Assembly: GCA_944393605.1 (NCBI GenBank)
Contig: CALYAO010000097.1
Span: 1-64,000, forward strand
Reading direction: 5' to 3'
Source: an uncultured Clostridia bacterium
GTDB lineage: Bacteria; Bacillota; Clostridia; UBA1381; UBA9506
DNA: 64,000 bases
Shown here piece by piece: positions 43,710-53,108 of this stretch. The position numbers and the translations under genes are program-made. A model generated the notes under the pieces. That model worked only from the letters and a program-made list of their open reading frames with translations. It ran no database searches and had not been told where the DNA came from. How positions within the stretch are numbered: the first letter of the stretch is position 1; each line of letters begins with the position of its first letter.

Positions 43710-44246
43710 GTGGCGAACCGCGCAGAAACCGTAGCGTTTACAGGCAAACGACCGCAGAATCTGCCATGGGGCTTTGACGAGCGGGATGGCAGATGTGTAT
43801 GTCTCAAGCAGCGGCTGGATGCCGCCATTGCGGATGCCATCGGCGCGGGCTACACCCATTTTATCACTGGCATGGCGCTTGGCGTGGACATCTGGGCGGC
43901 GGAGGCGGTGCTCGCCCGGCGCAAATCCAATCGAGCGCTGACGCTGGAAGCGGCCCTTCCCTGCCCCACCCAGGCACAGCGGTGGAACGCCGCCGACCAG
44001 CGCCGGTACGAAGCCATCCTGCGGCAATGCGACACCGTGACGTGCATCAGCCCCCGCTATGTGCCGGGCTGCATGCAGGCGCGCAACCGATACATGGTGG
44101 ACCACTGTCAGCGCCTCATCGCCATTGCGGACGGCAGGTCAGGCGGAACCGGACAGACGCTTTTCTACGCCGCCCACAAGGCCGTGGAAACCGTGATCAT
44201 CGAGGTGGCGGACATTCTGCCCACCGTGCCGTACACTTCCATGTAA
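43710..44246 (+). CDS. SLOG-fold protein of the YpsA/DUF1273 family
   Basis: 178 aa from GTG 43710, six bases after GGAGGGG. It has the FTGKRPQNLPW start, FITGMALGVDIWAAEAV and EAALPCPTQAQRW blocks of the DUF1273/YpsA family, a nucleotide-binding SLOG fold. The family includes YpsA, linked to cell division and stress in Bacillus. Single-gene unit with its own promoter. Confidence 0.82.
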   Translation: MANRAETVAFTGKRPQNLPWGFDERDGRCVCLKQRLDAAIADAIGAGYTHFITGMALGVDIWAAEAVLARRKSNRALTLEAALPCPTQAQRWNAADQRRYEAILRQCDTVTCISPRYVPGCMQARNRYMVDHCQRLIAIADGRSGGTGQTLFYAAHKAVETVIIEVADILPTVPYTSM

Positions 44247-44361
44247 ACAAAAGCGCAGCCAGGATCGTGCGTCCGATGCCTTCCACAGGACCCATTTGGA
44301 AGAAAATGTGACATTTTTGCGCGTAAACACAAACAAAAAAATGAATACTTTATGAAGTCCA

Positions 44362-44390
44362 TTGCAATTATACTGCAATTGTGATACAAT
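44362..44390 (+). promoter_or_regulatory. Promoter of the membrane-protein/ksgA operon
   Basis: TTGCAA (44362-44367), 17-bp spacer, TACAAT (44385-44390); TGCAATT is repeated within the spacer. Confidence 0.7.
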
Positions 44391-44417
44391 GGCACAAATG
44401 CAATCAGGAGGACAAAC

Positions 44418-44963
44418 ATGGATACTTTTTTAGAATATCTGGTTCAAAAAAAACCGACAGGCTTGGATGTGCTGAAAAAAATTGGCTTCATCCTGCTTGC
44501 AACCCTCGTCAGTTTGATCGTTATTGTCATCTTTAATTTTACACAGCTCAGTCAATTCATCGGTTCCTTCTCCCTGCTGCTGGTTGTGGGTGCCTTTTAT
44601 GGCGCATACATCCTCATCCGCAACAGCAATTTGGAATTTGAATACATCTTCACCAACGGGGATCTGGACATCGACAAGATTAAGGGCCGCCAGACGCGCA
44701 AACGGCTGACCAGCCTGTCCTGCAAAAACATCGAATGCATGGCAAAGCTCGACGATCCCATGTATGCGGCCGAATTCAAAAACCAGAGCATCGAGACCAA
44801 GTTTGATGCCGTCTATGACCCCGCCGCAGGCAATGTTTACGCCGTGCTTTATCGTGCGAAGGAAAAACAATGCCTGCTCACATTCCAGCCCCCCGAAAAG
44901 CTGGTGGAGGCCATGAAGAAATTCAACCCCCGCAACGTGCATGACGGCAATGCAAACCATTAA
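44418..44963 (+). CDS. Conserved membrane protein (DUF6106-like)
   Basis: 181 aa with two membrane helices (about 22-40 and 50-68) and a cytoplasmic domain (IFTNGDLDIDKIKGR, CKNIECMAKL). I recall this pattern as the clostridial DUF6106 family, of unknown function. AGGAGG precedes ATG 44418. Only nine bases separate it from ksgA, so they are co-transcribed. Confidence 0.75.
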   Translation: MDTFLEYLVQKKPTGLDVLKKIGFILLATLVSLIVIVIFNFTQLSQFIGSFSLLLVVGAFYGAYILIRNSNLEFEYIFTNGDLDIDKIKGRQTRKRLTSLSCKNIECMAKLDDPMYAAEFKNQSIETKFDAVYDPAAGNVYAVLYRAKEKQCLLTFQPPEKLVEAMKKFNPRNVHDGNANH

Positions 44964-44972
44964 GGGGCGGTT

Positions 44973-45842
44973 ATGGAAAATATTTCAAAAAATACCCGGC
45001 GAATGATGGCAGAGCGCAATCTCCGTTTTAATAAGGCGCTGGGTCAGAACTTTTTGACCGACACATCGGTCCTGTCCCGCATCGTCGCAGGCGCTGCGTT
45101 GGATGCAAATACCTTTGTGCTGGAGATCGGGCCGGGCATCGGCGTCCTTACACAGGAGCTGGCCGCCCGTGCCGGACGGGTTGTCGCGGTGGAGCTGGAT
45201 GGGGGGCTCATCCCCGTGCTCTCCGAAAACCTGCGGGATTGGGACAATGTCACCATCCTAAATGCCGATATCCTGAAGGTGGACCTGGCCGCTCTGTTCC
45301 AAGAATACGCGGCGGGGCGCACCATCAAAGTGGTCGCCAATCTACCTTATTATATCACCACCCCCATCTTAATGCGGCTTTTGGAAGAGAAGCACCCTAT
45401 CTCAGACATTGTCGTGATGGTGCAGCGGGAGGTGGCAGACCGGCTGTGCGCCAAGGCCGGGACCAAGGCCTACGGTGCCATATCCGTCGCCGTGCAGTAT
45501 TACTGCCAAGCCGATGTCATCTGCGCAGTGCCGCCCCACGCTTTTGTGCCGCCGCCTAAAGTCTGGTCTTCGGTGGTGCGGCTGCATCGATATGCGGTGC
45601 CGCCTGTCACACTGTCCAACGAGTCACATTTTTTCAAACTCGTCAAGGCAGCATTTGGGCAAAGACGAAAAACATTGGTCAACGCAGTTGCAAATTTTGA
45701 CGGACTTTGTACTTGTAAAGAAGATATTAAAAAAGTGTTAAATAAGATGGACATTCCCGAAAATGTGCGAGGAGAAAGGCTGGATTTGATACAATTTGCA
45801 CAAATTTCAAATGAATTATATTGCCAAATTTATGCAAATTGA
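44973..45842 (+). CDS. rsmA: 16S rRNA dimethyladenosine transferase
   Basis: 289 aa (RsmA/KsgA). Dimethylates two adjacent adenines at the 3' end of 16S rRNA using SAM. Signatures: LGQNFLTD, SAM motif LEIGPGIGVLTQELA, and catalytic NLPYYITTPI. The C-terminal helical domain is normal length. Confidence 0.95.
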   Translation: MENISKNTRRMMAERNLRFNKALGQNFLTDTSVLSRIVAGAALDANTFVLEIGPGIGVLTQELAARAGRVVAVELDGGLIPVLSENLRDWDNVTILNADILKVDLAALFQEYAAGRTIKVVANLPYYITTPILMRLLEEKHPISDIVVMVQREVADRLCAKAGTKAYGAISVAVQYYCQADVICAVPPHAFVPPPKVWSSVVRLHRYAVPPVTLSNESHFFKLVKAAFGQRRKTLVNAVANFDGLCTCKEDIKKVLNKMDIPENVRGERLDLIQFAQISNELYCQIYAN

Positions 45843-45889
45843 CATCCATTTTTTCCTTCAAAACCCTTCATTTTTAAAGGGAGTTGCGC

Positions 45890-46053
45890 TATAATAGGTT
45901 ACGATGTTTAAGACCATAGCAGGAAAAAATGTATTTTTAAGTATGAATACATGCAACCTGTCATACAATGTTAGTGTAAGTTTGTACCATTTGGTTTTAT
46001 CCATCCAAAATCTCCAAATGGGGCCTTACAACTGAAAGGAGAATACGGTTTTC
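45890..46053 (+). promoter_or_regulatory. Promoter box and structured leader of pckG
   Basis: TATAAT at 45890-45895 (weak -35 TTCATT 17 bp upstream) begins a leader of about 150 bases. It can fold ATGTATT/AATACAT, and CCATTTGG/CCAAATGG just before AAAGGAG; AGGTT/AACCT may enclose the first stem. No known riboswitch is recognised. It could be a regulatory leader. Confidence 0.45.
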
Positions 46054-47808
46054 ATGACGAACAATCAAGCAGTTCTTTCCTGGCTGGAAGAGATGAAAAA
46101 GCTGTGCAACCCTGATAACGTGGTTTGGATAGATGGCAGTGAAGAACAGAAAAAGCAGTTGGAAGATGAGAGCGTTGCAGAAGGCGAGCTGATTCGGCTG
46201 AACCAGGAGAAGCTCCCGGGCTGCTTCCTGCATCGGACGGCGGAGAACGACGTTGCCCGGGTGGAGAATCGGACCTTTATCTGTACCTCAAAAAAGGAGG
46301 ACGCCGGTCCTACCAATAACTGGGAAGATCCCAAGGTGATGTATGCAAAGCTCAACGCGCTGTATAAAGATTCCATGGTCGGCCGCACCATGTATGTCAT
46401 TCCGTACATGATGGGCCCGTATGGTTCGCCGTTTTCCAAGATCGGTATTGAGCTGACCGATTCCAGATATGTTGTGCTCAACATGATGATCATGACCCGC
46501 GTGGGCAAGAAGGTCATGGAGGAGCTGGGTGACAGCCCCGATTTTGTGCACTGCCTGCATGCGAAAAAAGACATTGACGAAGAAAACAGATATATCGTGC
46601 AGTTCCCCGAAGACAACACCATTATGAGTGTCAATTCGGGGTACGGCGGAAACGTGTTGCTGGGCAAGAAGTGCTTCGCGCTTCGGATCGCCAGCTACAT
46701 GGGCTGGAAGGAAGGCTGGATGGCGGAGCATATGCTCATCCTGGGCCTGGAGAATCCGCAGGGCGAAGTGAAATACATCGCCGCGGCGTTCCCGAGTGCC
46801 TGCGGAAAGACCAACCTGGCCATGTTGATTCCGCCCGAATCCCTCAAAGGATATAAGGTTTGGACAGTGGGTGACGACATCGCCTGGCTGCGCATCGGGC
46901 CGGACGGCAGACTGTGGGCCATCAACCCCGAGGCGGGCTTCTTCGGCGTCGCGCCGGGTACCTCGTCCAAGACCAACCCCAACGCGCTCAAGACGACGCT
47001 CAAAAACACCATCTTCACCAATGTCGCGTTGGATACTTCGGACAACACCGTGTGGTGGGAAGGGCTGGATAAGCCGACTCCTGCGCATGCGATTGATTGG
47101 AAGGGCAATGAGTGGACGCCCGACATGGGCACCAAGGCGGCGCATCCCAACAGCCGTTTCACCGCGCCGGCAAGCCAGTGCCCCTGCATTTCCAGCGAAT
47201 TTGAAGCCGCTGGCGGTGTGCCTATTTCGGCAATTGTATTCGGCGGTCGCCGTGCAAAAACTGCGCCGCTGGTATACGAATCCTTCGATTGGCAGCATGG
47301 TGTGTTCGTAGGTGCAACCATGGCATCCGAAACCACTGCGGCTGCTGCGGGTGCGGTTGGCGTTGTCCGCCGTGATCCCATGGCGATGATCCCGTTCTGT
47401 GGATACAACATGGCAAACTATTTTGCACATTGGCTGGAAATGGGCAAAAAGATTCCCAATCCGCCCAAAATTTTCCATGTCAACTGGTTCCGTCTGGATG
47501 ACGAGGGGCATTTCATGTGGCCCGGCTTTGGCGACAACCTGCGGGTGCTTAACTGGATCATTGACCGCTGCGAGGGCAAGGCGGATGCGAAGAAGACCGC
47601 CATTGGTTATTTGCCCAATGCAAGCGATATCAATGTGGATGGCCTTGACATTGACAAGGCAACGCTAGAGGACCTGCTCAGTGTCGACAAGGCGGTTTGG
47701 AAAGAGGATGTTGCGAACCAGAAGGAGTTCTTCAGCCAGTTCGGAGACGACTTGCCGGATGGCATCAAAGAAGAGCTTGCTGCGCTGGAGGCGCGTCTCT
47801 CTGAATAA
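46054..47808 (+). CDS. pckG: Phosphoenolpyruvate carboxykinase (GTP)
   Basis: 584 aa, the GTP-dependent type. Interconverts oxaloacetate and PEP. Signatures: the P-loop FPSACGKTNLAM, YVIPYMMGPYGSPFSKIG, and RRAKTAPLVYESF (omega-loop region). Length is typical (580-620). The ribosome site AAAGGAG lies 12 bases before ATG, a long spacing. In a glycan fermenter it would fix CO2 onto PEP in an anaplerotic direction. Confidence 0.95.
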   Translation: MTNNQAVLSWLEEMKKLCNPDNVVWIDGSEEQKKQLEDESVAEGELIRLNQEKLPGCFLHRTAENDVARVENRTFICTSKKEDAGPTNNWEDPKVMYAKLNALYKDSMVGRTMYVIPYMMGPYGSPFSKIGIELTDSRYVVLNMMIMTRVGKKVMEELGDSPDFVHCLHAKKDIDEENRYIVQFPEDNTIMSVNSGYGGNVLLGKKCFALRIASYMGWKEGWMAEHMLILGLENPQGEVKYIAAAFPSACGKTNLAMLIPPESLKGYKVWTVGDDIAWLRIGPDGRLWAINPEAGFFGVAPGTSSKTNPNALKTTLKNTIFTNVALDTSDNTVWWEGLDKPTPAHAIDWKGNEWTPDMGTKAAHPNSRFTAPASQCPCISSEFEAAGGVPISAIVFGGRRAKTAPLVYESFDWQHGVFVGATMASETTAAAAGAVGVVRRDPMAMIPFCGYNMANYFAHWLEMGKKIPNPPKIFHVNWFRLDDEGHFMWPGFGDNLRVLNWIIDRCEGKADAKKTAIGYLPNASDINVDGLDIDKATLEDLLSVDKAVWKEDVANQKEFFSQFGDDLPDGIKEELAALEARLSE

Positions 47809-47875
47809 TTTGTGTTAATATGGGGCACCATTGTCCCATAGAATAAAAAAAGATGTTTTGAGGAGGAATTTTCAC

Positions 47876-48115
47876 ATGAAGGCAAAGATCTTACTGGGCG
47901 TTTGCGCGCTGATGGTTGTAGCTGGCTCTCTGGTAGCTTGCTCTGGTGGCGACACCGCTTCTTCCGCTTCTCCGAGCGCTTCTACGAGACCGAGCGCGTC
48001 CACTAGTGCTTCTGCTAGACCGAGTGCTAGTGCTTCCGCCAGCACCGCTGCTAGCGCTTCTGCCTCCGCTGCTTCTTCTGCGAGCGCGAGTGCAAGTGCT
48101 TCTCCGGCTGCGTAA
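47876..48115 (+). CDS. Small Ser/Ala-rich lipoprotein
   Basis: 79 aa from ATG 47876 behind GAGGAGG. Lipoprotein signal MKAKILLGVCALMVVAG with lipobox LVAC. The mature part is almost only Ser, Ala, Pro, Thr and Arg in short repeats (SASA, RPSAS, TAASASA), so it is intrinsically disordered and probably a wall-spanning or glycosylated stalk. The DNA is itself a degenerate GCTTCT-type repeat and may vary in length. Followed by a strong terminator. Confidence 0.75.
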   Translation: MKAKILLGVCALMVVAGSLVACSGGDTASSASPSASTRPSASTSASARPSASASASTAASASASAASSASASASASPAA

Positions 48116-48129
48116 GCTTTTACACAGGC

Positions 48130-48163
48130 AAAAAAAGAACGGCCTTGTGCCGTTCTTTTTTTG
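48130..48163 (+). terminator. Terminator after the lipoprotein gene
   Basis: AAAAAAAGAACGGC pairs with GCCGTTCTTTTTTT. Confidence 0.92.
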
Positions 48164-48238
48164 TTGCGATTTTTCACACAGGCACTCAATTTGAACCTCT
48201 GTCGACCGTCCAATGTGCACTCAAATCCCTTTTGATAC

Positions 48239-48476
48239 AAAAAAAGAGGAGATCCGAAAATCTCCTCTCTGATACTTACGTAGCCCCACCGTGCCGTGTA
48301 ATTGGTTTTGTTTTAACCTGCCCAAGCAGGTGGGTATCCCCTTATGGGGTTAGTATTTCCCCTAGCCGCCCAAAAGCGGGGGGCCTATACACCGCCCATA
48401 AAGACAGGATTCCCGTAAAGAAAGTGTTGGTTAAATAAATACCGTTTATCACGCACACCGCAGGGTTCTTTTGTAT
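48239..48476 (-). ncRNA. ssrS: Probable 6S RNA
   Basis: A ~238-base transcript unit on the minus strand with no sensible ORF. It has a promoter, an intrinsic terminator (GAGGAGAT-TTTCG-ATCTCCTC then T-run) and complementary ends. The 5' part CCCTGCGGTGTGCGTG and the 3' part CACGGCACGGTGGGG pair with small bulges, which resembles the conserved closing stem of 6S RNA. GGGGAAATACTAACCCC and CACCTGCTTGGGCAGGT form inner hairpins. Length suits 6S RNA (about 180-240). The RNA would bind sigma-70-type RNA polymerase. The call rests on remembered consensus, not a covariance search. Confidence 0.55.
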
Positions 48477-48482
48477 GTTCTT

Positions 48483-48511
48483 ATTGTACCACAGCACAAG
48501 CGTTTTAGCAA
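48483..48511 (-). promoter_or_regulatory. Promoter of the 6S-like RNA
   Basis: Minus strand TTGCTA (48506-48511), 17-bp spacer, TACAAT (48483-48488). It lies between uvrA and the RNA. Confidence 0.75.
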
Positions 48512-48531
48512 TACTTTTTTGTTGTAATATT

Positions 48532-51372
48532 TTACAAACTGCGCTGCCGCTCAATGTGCCGTTTCAGGTACTGGCCAGTATACGAATTGCTGCATGCCAT
48601 GACCTGCTCAGGCGTTCCCGCGCAAACCAACTTCCCGCCGCGGTCGCCGCCCTCAGGGCCTAGATCGATGAGATAGTCCGCGGTTTTGATGACATCCAGA
48701 TTGTGTTCAATCACCAGCACGGTGTTGCCCGCATCCACCAGTCGTTCCAGCACCTCCAGCAGCTTATGCACGTCCGCCGTGTGCAGGCCGGTGGTAGGCT
48801 CATCCAGGATGTAGATGGTCTTGCCTGTGCTGCGCTTGGACAGCTCGGTTGCGAGCTTCACGCGCTGCGCCTCTCCGCCCGACAACTGGGTGGATGGCTG
48901 CCCGATCTTGACATATCCCAGCCCGACATCGCACAGGGTCTCCAGCTTGCGCTGGATTTTTGGGATGGCAGAAAAGAACTCCACGCCCTCCTCCACTGTC
49001 ATATCCAGCACCTCATAGATGTTCTTCCCTTTGTACCGCACCTCCAGCGTCTCCCGGTTGTACCGCTTGCCTTTACACACCTCACAGGGCACGTACACAT
49101 CGGGCAGAAAGTGCATCTCGATCTTGATGATGCCGTCCCCCGTACACGCCTCGCACCGGCCGCCCTTGACGTTAAAGCTGAACCGGCCCGATTTATATCC
49201 CCGGATCTTTGCTTCGTTGGTGGCGGCAAATACCTCCCGGATATCTGTAAATACTCCCGTATAGGTTGCGGGGTTGGACCGGGGCGTCCGCCCAATGGGG
49301 GATTGGTCGATGTCAATCACCTTATCCAGGTGCTCCACTCCGCGGATCTCCTTCACCTTGCCGCCGCGCAGATGCGCCCGATTTAGGGTATGCGCCAGGT
49401 GCTTGTGGATGATCTCGTTGACGAGGGAGGACTTGCCCGAGCCCGAAACGCCCGTCACCACCGTAAACGTGCCCAGCGGAATCTTGACATTGATGTCCTT
49501 TAAGTTGTTTTCCGCAGCGCCGACGATCTCCAGCCATGCGCCGTTTCCTGGGCGCCGGGTCTCGGGCACGGGGATCACCCGCCGCCCGCTCAAATACTGC
49601 CCCGTCGCGGACAGTTCCGACTGTTTGATGTCCTCCACCGTGCCCTGTGCGACCAGCTCGCCGCCATGAACGCCCGCACCCGGGCCGATATCAATGATAT
49701 GATCTGCCGCATACATGGTGTCCTCATCATGCTCCACCACGATGAGCGTATTGCCCAGGTCGCGCAACCGCTTTAGGGTGGCCAGCAGCCGGTCGTTATC
49801 CCGCTGATGCAGGCCGATGCTGGGCTCGTCCAGGATATACAAAACACCCATCAGGCTGGAACCAATCTGGGTGGCCAGCCGAATGCGCTGTGCCTCCCCG
49901 CCCGACAGCGTCCCCGCACTGCGGGCCAGCGTGAGATATTCCAGCCCCACATCAGACAGGAAGCCCAGGCGCTCTTTGATCTCCTTTAAAATCTGCTTGG
50001 CGATGGCCGCCTCCTTCTCAGTGAGGGTGAGTCCCTCCACAAACGCCAGCGCCTTGGTGATGGACAGCTGGGTGAGCTCATGGATGTTGAGGCCGCCCAC
50101 CGTCACCGCCAGCACCTCTTTTTTGAGGCGCTTGCCGCCGCATGCCGCACAGGGCTTCACCGTCATCAGCGACTCAATCTCCTGCTTCATCCACTCCGAG
50201 CTGGTGTCCCGATACCGGCGCTCCAAGTTGTTGATGATGCCCTCAAACGCCGCCCGGTAATTTGCCGTGCCATACGAGCGGTCATAAGACAGCTGGATCT
50301 TCTCCCCCTTGGTGCCATATAGGATGAGGTCGATGACCTCTTTGGGCTGGTCTTTTAGGGGCGTGTCCAAATCAAAGCCATAGTGGTTGGCAAGACCCGT
50401 AAAGTACATATAGCTCATGCTCTCGGTGTTGTCCATGTTGCCCCAGCCGCTGGCCTTAACGCCCCCCTCATTGATGGACTTGTCCATGTCCAAAATGAGA
50501 TCAGGGTCGATCTTCATGTTAAAACCCAGCCCCGCACAGTCGGGGCATGCGCCAAACGGGCTGTTAAAAGAGAACATGCGGGGCGCGAGCTCCTCCATGC
50601 TGATGCCGCAGTCGTCACACGCATAGTTCTGGCTGAACAGCATCTCCTCCCCGTCAATCACATCCACCAGCACCAGCCCATTTGCGAGCCCCAGCGCATT
50701 CTCCAGCGAATCCGCGAGCCGCTGGCGGATGTCCTCCTTGATGACCAAACGGTCCACCATGATTTCAATGTTGTGTTTCTTGTTTTTCTCGGGCTTGATG
50801 GTCTCGGACAGGTCATACACAATCCCATCCACCCGGACACGCACATAGCCGTTCTTTTTGGCATCCTCAAACAGCTTGAGGTTTTCCCCCTTTTTCCCGC
50901 GGATCACGGGCGCCAGCAGCTGCACCCGCGTCCCCTCGGGCAGCGCCATGACCCGGTCCACAATCTGGTCAATGGACTGCCGTTTGATCTCCTTGCCGCA
51001 CTTGGGGCAATGGGGGATGCCAATCCGCGCATACAACAGGCGCAGGTAGTCATAGATCTCCGTCACCGTCCCCACCGTGGACCGCGGATTGCGGCTGGTG
51101 GTCTTCTGATCAATGCTGATGGCCGGGGAGAGACCGTCAATATAGTCCACATCGGGCTTCTCCATCTGCCCCAGGAACTGGCGCGCATAGGAAGACAGCG
51201 ACTCCACATACCGCCGCTGCCCCTCCGCATAGATGGTATCAAACGCCAGCGAGGACTTCCCCGACCCCGACAGCCCCGTCAGCACCACCAGCTTGTCCCG
51301 CGGGATGGTGACATCAATATTTTTGAGATTGTGCTCCCGTGCACCTTTGATATAGATTGATTCTTTCGACAT
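48532..51372 (-). CDS. uvrA: Excinuclease ABC subunit A
   Basis: 946 aa from ATG 51372 with GGAG upstream; an earlier in-frame start is ignored. DNA-damage recognition ATPase of nucleotide excision repair. First Walker [15 protein letters not shown] and second [14 protein letters not shown], signature [12 protein letters not shown] and [12 protein letters not shown], and zinc-finger CxxC motifs ([14 protein letters not shown] with CEVCKGKR). Length is typical. No uvrB is nearby. Confidence 0.97.
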   Translation of the reverse strand: MSKESIYIKGAREHNLKNIDVTIPRDKLVVLTGLSGSGKSSLAFDTIYAEGQRRYVESLSSYARQFLGQMEKPDVDYIDGLSPAISIDQKTTSRNPRSTVGTVTEIYDYLRLLYARIGIPHCPKCGKEIKRQSIDQIVDRVMALPEGTRVQLLAPVIRGKKGENLKLFEDAKKNGYVRVRVDGIVYDLSETIKPEKNKKHNIEIMVDRLVIKEDIRQRLADSLENALGLANGLVLVDVIDGEEMLFSQNYACDDCGISMEELAPRMFSFNSPFGACPDCAGLGFNMKIDPDLILDMDKSINEGGVKASGWGNMDNTESMSYMYFTGLANHYGFDLDTPLKDQPKEVIDLILYGTKGEKIQLSYDRSYGTANYRAAFEGIINNLERRYRDTSSEWMKQEIESLMTVKPCAACGGKRLKKEVLAVTVGGLNIHELTQLSITKALAFVEGLTLTEKEAAIAKQILKEIKERLGFLSDVGLEYLTLARSAGTLSGGEAQRIRLATQIGSSLMGVLYILDEPSIGLHQRDNDRLLATLKRLRDLGNTLIVVEHDEDTMYAADHIIDIGPGAGVHGGELVAQGTVEDIKQSELSATGQYLSGRRVIPVPETRRPGNGAWLEIVGAAENNLKDINVKIPLGTFTVVTGVSGSGKSSLVNEIIHKHLAHTLNRAHLRGGKVKEIRGVEHLDKVIDIDQSPIGRTPRSNPATYTGVFTDIREVFAATNEAKIRGYKSGRFSFNVKGGRCEACTGDGIIKIEMHFLPDVYVPCEVCKGKRYNRETLEVRYKGKNIYEVLDMTVEEGVEFFSAIPKIQRKLETLCDVGLGYVKIGQPSTQLSGGEAQRVKLATELSKRSTGKTIYILDEPTTGLHTADVHKLLEVLERLVDAGNTVLVIEHNLDVIKTADYLIDLGPEGGDRGGKLVCAGTPEQVMACSNSYTGQYLKRHIERQRSL

Positions 51373-51504
51373 CCTGGTATCTCCTATCCTATGATGCGCT
51401 GCGCGCACCGTTTGCAAACATATGTACTATTATAAGCGTTTCGCCCAAAAAAGTCAATGGCTTTTGCCGGTCTGCACCCCAAAAAAGCCCTTTTGACGAC
51501 AGTC

Positions 51505-51903
51505 CTATCGGGAATACCCCCACCAGTGCGGCAGCAGCTGTGCGAGTGTCACGGTTTGTATCGGATCCAATCCCGTCAGAATCTCCATGGCCGGATGCTC
51601 TGGATCCAGCTGCATCAGGGCCTCCCGGCACGCACCGCAAGGATACCCAACGCTGCCATCTTTGCGCACACAGACCAGCTTGTGCACCGTATGCTCCCCG
51701 CACGTGATCATATTCGCGATGGCATTGCGCTCCGCGCACATGCCCAGCGAACAGGCCGTGTCGATACAAACGCCGGTATACAGATTGCCCTTGTCCGTCA
51801 AAAGCGCCGCCGCGACCCCGCCCGCCTCGATAAAAGACGATATCTGCCGGGGATTGATTCTTTCCATTGCCGCACGATACAGCATACGCCAAATCTCTTC
51901 CAT
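51505..51903 (-). CDS. Cytidine deaminase family protein
   Basis: 132 aa. Zinc-binding CAERNAIANM (Cys, Glu proton shuttle) and PCGACREAL (two Cys) are the cytidine/blasticidin-S deaminase signatures. The length of about 130 aa fits a salvage enzyme of the tetrameric type. The N-terminus MEEIWRMLYRAAMER is slightly unlike Cdd, so a blasticidin-deaminase-like role is an alternative. Confidence 0.82.
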   Translation of the reverse strand: MEEIWRMLYRAAMERINPRQISSFIEAGGVAAALLTDKGNLYTGVCIDTACSLGMCAERNAIANMITCGEHTVHKLVCVRKDGSVGYPCGACREALMQLDPEHPAMEILTGLDPIQTVTLAQLLPHWWGYSR

Positions 51904-51953
51904 CTATTGCCACTCCCATCCCTGATGCTGCTGGACAACCGCCCATTTTTCTT

Positions 51954-51982
51954 ATTGTACCATGGGATGCCCCCAAATGCAA
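51954..51982 (-). promoter_or_regulatory. Promoter of the deaminase gene
   Basis: Minus strand TTGCAT (51977-51982), 17-bp spacer, TACAAT (51954-51959). Confidence 0.75.
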
Positions 51983-52008
51983 GCGGCCCGAACGCAACAA
52001 AAGGATAC

Positions 52009-52061
52009 AAAAAAACAGCCGCCGTCTTTGCCTCTGCCAACAACAGCCGCTGTTTTTTTCA
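52009..52061 (-). terminator. Terminator of the ferredoxin gene
   Basis: AAAACAGC pairs with GCTGTTTT around a ~25-base loop, followed by a T-run, just after the ferredoxin stop. Confidence 0.7.
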
Positions 52062-52250
52062 TCAATCCGCCGCCTCGATGACCTGTACCGGGCAGCTTTC
52101 GACCGCCTCCCGGACCAGATCCGCCACCGCGTCGGACGGATTCGCATAGACCTCCGCCCGGCCATCTTCCGCCATCCGGAATACCTCGGGACAAATGGAA
52201 GGGCACAAGCCACAGCTGATACACCCCTCCCGATCAATGGATGCCTGCAT
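52062..52250 (-). CDS. Ferredoxin, single [4Fe-4S]
   Basis: 62 aa from ATG 52250 behind GAGGAGG. CISCGLCPSICP binds three ligands and SCPVQ supplies the fourth Cys. Acidic, small, cytoplasmic electron carrier. The larger open frame upstream lacks a ribosome site and is not used. Confidence 0.88.
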   Translation of the reverse strand: MQASIDREGCISCGLCPSICPEVFRMAEDGRAEVYANPSDAVADLVREAVESCPVQVIEAAD

Positions 52251-52359
52251 TGGGTTACACCTCCTCTGAAAACAGCACGATCTGCAGCATGGCTGAACAC
52301 AAACACCACATGCGGCTTGTGCCCCCAAATGGGAAATGGCGCCCAACAACGCTCCTCTA

Positions 52360-52547
52360 CTATCCATACAGCGCAATGACCAAGACATCCTCTTGGGATG
52401 CATGCAAGCCCATTTTTCCTAGGAAAAGACGAAAAGCATGGATGCCTTTCCTATGGACCTTGCACCCATTGCCCATCTGCTCGGACAGATATGCCGCCTC
52501 CCTGGCCAGAGACACCGCTCCCGCACGTGTTTGATGGCGTTCTCCAT
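52360..52547 (-). pseudogene. Small gene with an internal frameshift
   Basis: ATG 52547 after AAGGAAAG reads MENAIKHVRE, then goes out of phase. From about 52525 another frame reads SLAREAAYLSEQMGNGCK and continues FRLFLGKMGLH to ALYG and a stop at 52360. The join lies in a GC-rich GCGGGAGCGG run. Joined, it would be about 62 aa and helical, with no known family. It may be a decayed gene or a base error. The frame also extends upstream of the ATG, but without support. Confidence 0.4.
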
Positions 52548-52987
52548 GATGCTTTCCTTGGATGCGGGCATTTGCCTGCAGGCATTAGCATAGCCGCATG
52601 CACCACAAAATATACGGCTTTTGCGGGATCGAATGCGGCGTCTTTTATGCGGCTTTTGTCCCATATGTGTCTGTCCGCGCCCGGATGCGATCTCCCCATT
52701 GCGTCTGGGCGCCGAACGGCTCTAACCACGATAACGGCATAATTTCGCGTTCGGAAGGAAAGGGCCGCAAAAATAGTGACAAGTGGGCTTATTTTAAAAA
52801 GGGAGGGTCACAGTGCACAAATGCTTCCCCATATAACCTGGATGTTGGCACAACAAATCAAATACCCTCATTTCCACACTTATGCTTGGATTTGATTTTT
52901 CCAGTTTCAACCATGCCCCATAGAAATTCTAATTTTTCCCAGCTTGCACTGGCAAAATGGGTGGAAAAGATTGCGACAAACCAGCAA
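52548..52987. other. Intergenic stretch with no supported gene
   Basis: Short frames exist on both strands but none has a ribosome site with sensible composition. A poor remnant of an FCGIECG-type Cys motif is read on the plus strand near 52615, which may reflect another decayed gene. The right end borders the 19-bp repeat. Confidence 0.5.
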
Positions 52988-53006
52988 AGTGTCCAAAAAG
53001 GTAACA
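52988..53006 (+). repeat. 19-bp direct repeat, left copy
   Basis: AGTGTCCAAAAAGGTAACA, identical to 58852-58870 in the same orientation. Flanking bases differ at both ends. Confidence 0.85.
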
Positions 53007-53071
53007 CTTCGCTGGTTTTGTCCATTTCCTTCGGGCGGGCAATCCGCTATCCTAATACTATATGAATGTTT

Positions 53072-53083
53072 CTGTATATACAG
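53072..53083. promoter_or_regulatory. 12-bp palindrome upstream of the 336-aa gene
   Basis: CTGTATATACAG lies 25 bases before the start codon, near the expected promoter. It may be an operator; it is too short for the E. coli LexA box. Confidence 0.35.
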
Positions 53084-53108
53084 ATTTGCAGGAAAGGTGT
53101 TGCATCCA

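Noticed and set aside
46288-47511. 407-codon open frame antisense to pckG
   Set aside because: Amino-acid composition is typical of an antisense shadow in GC-rich DNA, and pckG is unmistakable.
48145-48438. 97-codon plus-strand frame in the uvrA-lipoprotein gap
   Set aside because: It covers the structured RNA and a terminator, has no ribosome site and odd composition.
52598-53065. 155-codon plus-strand frame with FCGIECG
   Set aside because: Only the first few residues resemble a Cys-rich protein; the rest is not protein-like and there is no ribosome site.
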